In this document: in pieces, positions 5,801 to 6,029 of the stretch
How the letters are laid out: each line of letters starts with the position of its first letter
How positions within the stretch are numbered: position 1 is the first letter of the stretch
Origin: Prevotella sp. UBA3837
Lineage (GTDB): Bacteria > Bacteroidota > Bacteroidia > Bacteroidales > Bacteroidaceae
Reading direction: 5' to 3'
Assembly (NCBI GenBank): GCA_002392835.1
Contig: DGHX01000094.1
Coordinates: 2,259-8,287 of the forward strand
Length of the DNA stretch: 6,029 bases
Position numbers and translations under genes: made by a program
Notes under the pieces: model-generated
The model's input: only the letters and a program-made list of their open reading frames with translations
What the model was told of the DNA's origin: nothing
The model's database searches: none

Positions 5801-5877
5801 CTCCCATTTGCAGCCACAGCACTCATTTGCAGACGAAGCTCCCATTTGCAGACACAGCACCTCATTTGCAGACGAAG
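5801..5877. repeat. Iteron-like array: four CATTTGCAG direct repeats, 19-20 bp period
   Basis: CATTTGCAG occurs at 5805, 5824, 5843 and 5863, all in the same orientation and spaced 19, 19 and 20 bp, so the copies lie on nearly the same face of the helix. Copies 2 and 4 are identical over 18 bp (CTCATTTGCAGACGAAGC). Copies 1 and 3 match over 22 bp with one change. The array is thus an AB-AB duplication of a 38-39 bp unit (5801-5838 and 5839-5877). An inverted ATTTGCAG lies at 6012-6019. Regularly phased direct repeats next to an AT-rich tract are typical of iteron origins, but activator arrays can look the same. Confidence 0.75.
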
Positions 5878-5898
5878 CAGCCCCCCACCCGCAGTACA

Positions 5899-5922
5899 GA
5901 AACTGTCATCTGTCATTTGTCA
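5899..5922. repeat. 24-bp heptamer repeat, right copy
   Basis: GAAAC, TGTCATC, TGTCATT, TGTCA: the same orientation as 1378-1401 and identical except for one C-to-T change. A further TCATCATCACC follows. The two direct copies are 4521 bp apart and enclose the 399-aa gene, the primase/helicase-like gene and all the other arrays in the window, so they could be the ends of an inserted segment. Confidence 0.8.
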
Positions 5923-6029
5923 TCATCACCCGCCAATGCCGCCTCTGCCGCTCCCCCGTGCTCCCCCGCCCCCGCTCCACGACGCGGAGCCTCCGCGCGC
6001 CCGAGCGGAGCCTGCAAATTTTCCTGCGG
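5923..6029. other. GC-rich right edge with short repeats, no gene seen
   Basis: The plus strand is strongly C-rich, with three runs of five C's at 5953-5957, 5963-5967 and 5969-5973; the minus strand thus has three G5 runs close together. GCGGAGCCT is repeated at 5984-5992 and 6005-6013, and GCGGAG/CTCCGC at 5984-5996 is a near-palindrome. CTGCAAAT at 6012-6019 is an inverted copy of the CATTTGCAG motif core. No start codon with a plausible reading frame is evident before the edge. Confidence 0.5.

Larger units (their letters stand above)
5499..6029. other. Gene-free, repeat-rich region upstream of the 399-aa gene
   Basis: No convincing coding sequence is seen in these 531 bases on either strand. 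From left to right it holds a 12-bp palindrome, a promoter-like box, a TGACA motif cluster with an inverted heptamer repeat, an extremely AT-rich tract, two 20-bp AT/C-rich repeats, a four-copy CATTTGCAG array, a second direct heptamer repeat and a GC-rich edge. No DnaA box of the TTATCCACA type is visible. The density of repeats together with an AT-rich segment is origin- or regulatory-like, not that of an ordinary spacer. Confidence 0.7.

Noticed and set aside
5801..5877. CRISPR array
   Set aside because: The conserved part is only about 9-18 bp, the period is 19-20 bp, and what lies between copies is itself repeated, so there are no unique spacers.
5953..5973. G-quadruplex on the minus strand
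   Set aside because: Only three G5 runs are close together. A fourth tract is too far away for a convincing intramolecular quadruplex.
5499..6029. Chromosomal origin oriC
   Set aside because: No DnaA boxes of the TTATCCACA type and no dnaA gene are seen. The repeats are of other kinds, so at most an element-specific origin is suggested.

Overview
This is a chromosomal window from a Bacteroidales bacterium, most likely a Prevotella-type organism with fairly GC-rich coding DNA. Three things point there. The partial FtsK has the arrangement I associate with Bacteroidetes. The large replication-type protein has the Bacteroidetes-typical 'VirE N-terminal/BT4734-like plus P-loop' arrangement. The best promoter matches have the Bacteroidetes -7 form TAnnTTTG, and there are no Shine-Dalgarno sites before the starts. 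All three genes lie on the minus strand, so transcription runs from right to left.

Right to left: 5499-6029 is a gene-free region packed with repeats. It holds a GC-rich edge, a (TGTCATC)n heptamer repeat, four CATTTGCAG direct repeats spaced 19-20 bp, a 60-bp stretch with only 7 G/C bases, a cluster of TGACA motifs, and a 12-bp palindrome just before the next gene. Next is a 399-aa basic protein that I do not recognise (4299-5498), closed by a strong intrinsic terminator. Then comes a 230-bp intergenic array of about 13 copies of a TTCACGAA/TTCGTGAA-like motif, followed by a Bacteroidetes promoter and a structured leader of about 110 nt. These lead into an 819-835 aa primase/helicase-like protein (1399-3858, possibly from 3906). 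A short spacer with its own promoter precedes ftsK, of which only the first 388 codons are in the window.

The region of most interest is 1378-5922. It is bracketed by two direct copies of a 24-bp heptamer repeat (23/24 identical), with a third, inverted copy at 5634-5657. One copy contains the stop codon of the primase/helicase gene. Inside the bracket are an unknown basic protein, two unrelated iteron-like arrays, an extremely AT-rich tract and a primase/helicase-like protein. This resembles the parts list of a small replicon or integrative element, parked beside the housekeeping gene ftsK. No integrase, transposase or relaxase is visible, so mobility and replication are hypotheses only. The repeats themselves are directly visible.
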